Position numbers and translations under genes: made by a program. The notes under the pieces were generated by a model. The model did no database searches and was not told where the DNA came from. It was given only the letters and a program-made list of their open reading frames with translations. From Helicobacteraceae bacterium (GTDB lineage Bacteria; Campylobacterota; Campylobacteria; Campylobacterales; SZUA-545): a stretch of 7,582 nucleotides of DNA. Below, piece by piece: positions 6,663-7,582 of the stretch (the first letter of the stretch is position 1; every line of letters starts with the position of its first letter). Location: NCBI GenBank assembly GCA_031275395.1, contig JAISOU010000072.1, forward strand, positions 1 through 7,582, read 5' to 3'.

Positions 6663-6706
6663 TACGTCGCAAAAGGGCGGGGCTAAGCCTACAAGCGGGC
6701 GACGTA
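6663..6706. repeat. 8-bp inverted repeat spanning the RDD stop codon
   Basis: TACGTCGC at 6663-6670 pairs exactly with GCGACGTA at 6699-6706 across a 28-base spacer. The spacer contains the RDD stop codon and a small internal palindrome, GGCTAAGCC. It could form a structure at the 3' end of the RDD message and help halt transcription, but no T run follows on the minus strand, so the terminator idea is weak. Confidence 0.4.
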
Positions 6707-7126
6707 AGAGGCGCTAAGCAGATCGTGGAGCGTTTTTTTATCCTTGCGAAAGGCGGGAAGCAAAACGCCGATTACGCTTAAAAAACTAACGCATTCGCAA
6801 ATAAAACGCAGGCAGGCTTGCGGAAAATAGATCGTTTTATTTGTTTTTTCGCCCAAAACGATCAGGCGCATATATTTCTTCCCCGGCGTGTAGCCTTTGC
6901 GCGTCCAGAACCAAAGGACGATCGCGCCGTAAGCCGCCGCGAGCGTAAGCCACGCGATAAGCGGCTTTTCTTCAAAGCCGATCGTTTGGTGGATAACAAA
7001 GGTAAGCGGAATGACGATCATAAAAATATCGACGATCGACGCGGTAAATCTAGCCCAAAATCCGGCGCGTTTAATTAAAGCCATAAAACATTTTAGAAAA
7101 AATGGGATAAAACCTCGAGCGTTCAT
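6689..7126 (-). CDS. RDD-family membrane protein
   Basis: The 145-residue protein matches the RDD family, named after conserved Arg and Asp residues. RAGFWARFTASIVDIFMI (20-37) gives Arg26 and Asp33 at the start of the first helix; GYTPGKK (78-84) is the typical central motif; and FRKDKKTLHDLLS (126-138) with Asp129 and Asp135 closes the domain. Three membrane helices lie at about 29-48, 57-75 and 104-124. Function is not settled: some relatives have been linked to ion transport, and many are found fused to other domains. The start is uncertain. The ATG at 7126 and a second ATG at codon 15 (7084) both lack a clear ribosome binding site, and the shorter form starts closer to the domain as in many relatives. 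It lies 225 bases ahead of glyS, too far to assume one transcript. Confidence 0.85.
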   Translation of the reverse strand: MNARGFIPFFLKCFMALIKRAGFWARFTASIVDIFMIVIPLTFVIHQTIGFEEKPLIAWLTLAAAYGAIVLWFWTRKGYTPGKKYMRLIVLGEKTNKTIYFPQACLRFICECVSFLSVIGVLLPAFRKDKKTLHDLLSASYVARL

Positions 7127-7384
7127 AGGTTTTGAGATACTCGCGACGCAAAATCCGTCGAATGGCGGCGTTATTGCAAAGAAGGCGGGGTTACGCTAAA
7201 GCCGCAAGAATAACGGAAAAGAAGCGCGATCAAAAGAGTTTCTTCAACAAAACATAGGGCGATTTCAAAAAAAATTCAAAATGATGAAAAATTAAGCGCT
7301 TATACGTAAAGAACTTTTAAGGTTAGTTGTGTAACATTCGACTTCGATATTAAATATCAGTCCTACGACTGCAAAGGAGCTTCA
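7127..7384. promoter_or_regulatory. Divergent control region between the RDD gene and the exported-protein gene
   Basis: No gene is supported in these 258 bases. The left half (to about 7260) is GC-richer. From about 7262 the plus strand turns AT-rich, with an A-run at 7267-7274 suited to a promoter for the rightward gene. Perfect palindromes occur at 7293-7302 (TAAGCGCTTA) and 7346-7358 (GATATT-A-AATATC), candidate operators. A small hairpin at 7358-7371 ends two bases before the Shine-Dalgarno. Possible -10 elements (for example TATACG at 7301-7306) are too weak to place a start with confidence. Confidence 0.4.
7358..7379 (+). promoter_or_regulatory. Hairpin abutting a strong Shine-Dalgarno for the gene at 7385
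   Basis: CAGTC (7358-7362) and GACTG (7367-7371) form a perfect 5-bp stem with a CTAC loop. AAAGGAG follows at 7373-7379, with 5 nt to the ATG at 7385. The Shine-Dalgarno is strong and clearly fixes the start. The hairpin ends next to it without covering it, so it might modulate access or protect the 5' end, or be chance. Confidence 0.5.
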
Positions 7385-7582
7385 ATGATTTCAACCTCTA
7401 CCAAAGCCTTGCTTCTTGCTATGGCTTTAACTCTGCCTATTCAGGCTCAAGATGAAGGATCAACCCTTCAAACGACAACCGATCAAACCCCGATCGCCGA
7501 TCAAACGCAATCAAGCGTTTCAACCATAAACCGCGAAAGCAACGAAACCGATCGCGCTTCCGCAGACGAAGCGCTCAAACTC
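7385..7582 (+). CDS. Exported protein, N-terminal part only; possibly a TonB-dependent receptor
   Basis: The gene runs off the right edge after 66 codons. Residues 1-20 are a signal peptide (MISTSTKALLLAMALTLPIQ followed by AQ), with likely cleavage around Ala21. The mature start is Gln/Thr/Ser-rich, then reads SSVSTINRESNET and DRASADEALKL. This spacing resembles the plug-domain entry of TonB-dependent outer-membrane receptors ('sVsvI.re.ie...a.s..eaLk.vPGV'), which import iron chelates or vitamins, but the decisive PGV and barrel lie outside the window. Alternatives are a TolC-like or other secreted protein. The start is secure: AAAGGAG lies 5 nt upstream. It is transcribed away from the RDD gene, with its own AT-rich leader and palindromes that could bind a repressor such as Fur; no clear Fur box was confirmed. 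Confidence 0.75.
   Translation, partial: MISTSTKALLLAMALTLPIQAQDEGSTLQTTTDQTPIADQTQSSVSTINRESNETDRASADEALKL

Larger units (their letters stand above)
6464..6688. other. 225-base intergenic region between the RDD gene and glyS, rich in inverted repeats
   Basis: No coding region is supported here. The interval holds the candidate glyS promoter, a perfect 9-bp stem (6596-6604 with 6616-6624) and three copies of a GCAAA(A)CCGCG element in alternating orientation. It also holds the left arm of an 8-bp inverted repeat around the end of the RDD gene. No canonical rho-independent terminator (GC stem followed by a T run) is seen for the RDD transcript on the minus strand. No tRNA, glycine riboswitch or T-box core was recognised. 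Confidence 0.6.

Noticed and set aside
6464-6688. tRNA, glycine riboswitch or T-box in the glyS leader
   Set aside because: No cloverleaf with T-arm motif, no glycine aptamer core and no T-box consensus could be found by eye; only short inverted repeats are present.
7169-7215. 7-bp inverted repeat CGTTATT / AATAACG
   Set aside because: The arms are short and 33 bases apart, a level expected by chance in a 258-base region.
7317-7350. Sigma-28-type promoter with CGATAT at 7345-7350
   Set aside because: CGATAT resembles a Campylobacter sigma-28 -10 element, but the nearest TTAA-like -35 is about 24 nt away, too far for a working spacing.
1-7582. CRISPR arrays, insertion sequences, prophage or toxin-antitoxin genes
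   Set aside because: No regularly spaced repeats, transposase motifs, terminal inverted repeats with target duplications, phage genes or small paired toxin-antitoxin frames were seen.

Overview
The window reads as a chromosomal segment of a Campylobacterota (epsilonproteobacterial) bacterium. Three observations support this: atpB (ATP synthase subunit a) stands alone, away from the other ATP synthase genes and followed by a small membrane-protein gene, as I recall for Campylobacter; the glycyl-tRNA synthetase is of the alpha2/beta2 type (glyS); and GatB shows that the indirect Gln/Asn-tRNA route is in use. This is inference from gene content, not from a marker gene. Base composition is moderate. 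The hexamer CGATCG is strikingly frequent, about 35 copies by hand count.

Layout. Positions 1-463 (+ strand) hold two broken glycosyltransferase pieces in different frames: the N-terminal part of a GT2-like enzyme running in from the left edge, then the C-terminal part of a GT11 (alpha-1,2-fucosyltransferase-like) enzyme. It looks like the decayed edge of a surface-glycan locus. From 477 to 7126 eight genes lie on the minus strand. In transcription order they are an RDD-family membrane protein, glyS, atpB, a small two-helix membrane protein, a ThiE/TenI-family protein, gatB, a small outer-membrane beta-barrel protein and ridA. From glyS to ridA the gaps are 53, -5, 19, -11, 27 and 48 nt, so this is probably one operon. 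A 258-base divergent control region (7127-7384) separates the RDD gene from a + strand gene at 7385. That gene encodes an exported protein cut off by the right edge, possibly the start of a TonB-dependent receptor.

How the genes work together. glyS and gatB serve aminoacyl-tRNA supply. atpB supplies the proton path of ATP synthase. RidA detoxifies reactive enamine/imine intermediates of amino-acid and PLP metabolism. The ThiE-like protein is the least certain enzyme, because several residues of the thiamin-phosphate synthase active site are changed. The beta-barrel protein, the RDD protein and the 7385 product are envelope proteins with no assignable substrate.

Most of the window is housekeeping, and I see no phage, CRISPR, toxin-antitoxin or secretion system. 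The best leads are an apparent AUU start codon for the gene behind atpB, the hybrid glycosyltransferase scar, the altered ThiE-like active site, the CGATCG excess, and two intergenic regions rich in inverted repeats (6464-6688 and 7127-7384).
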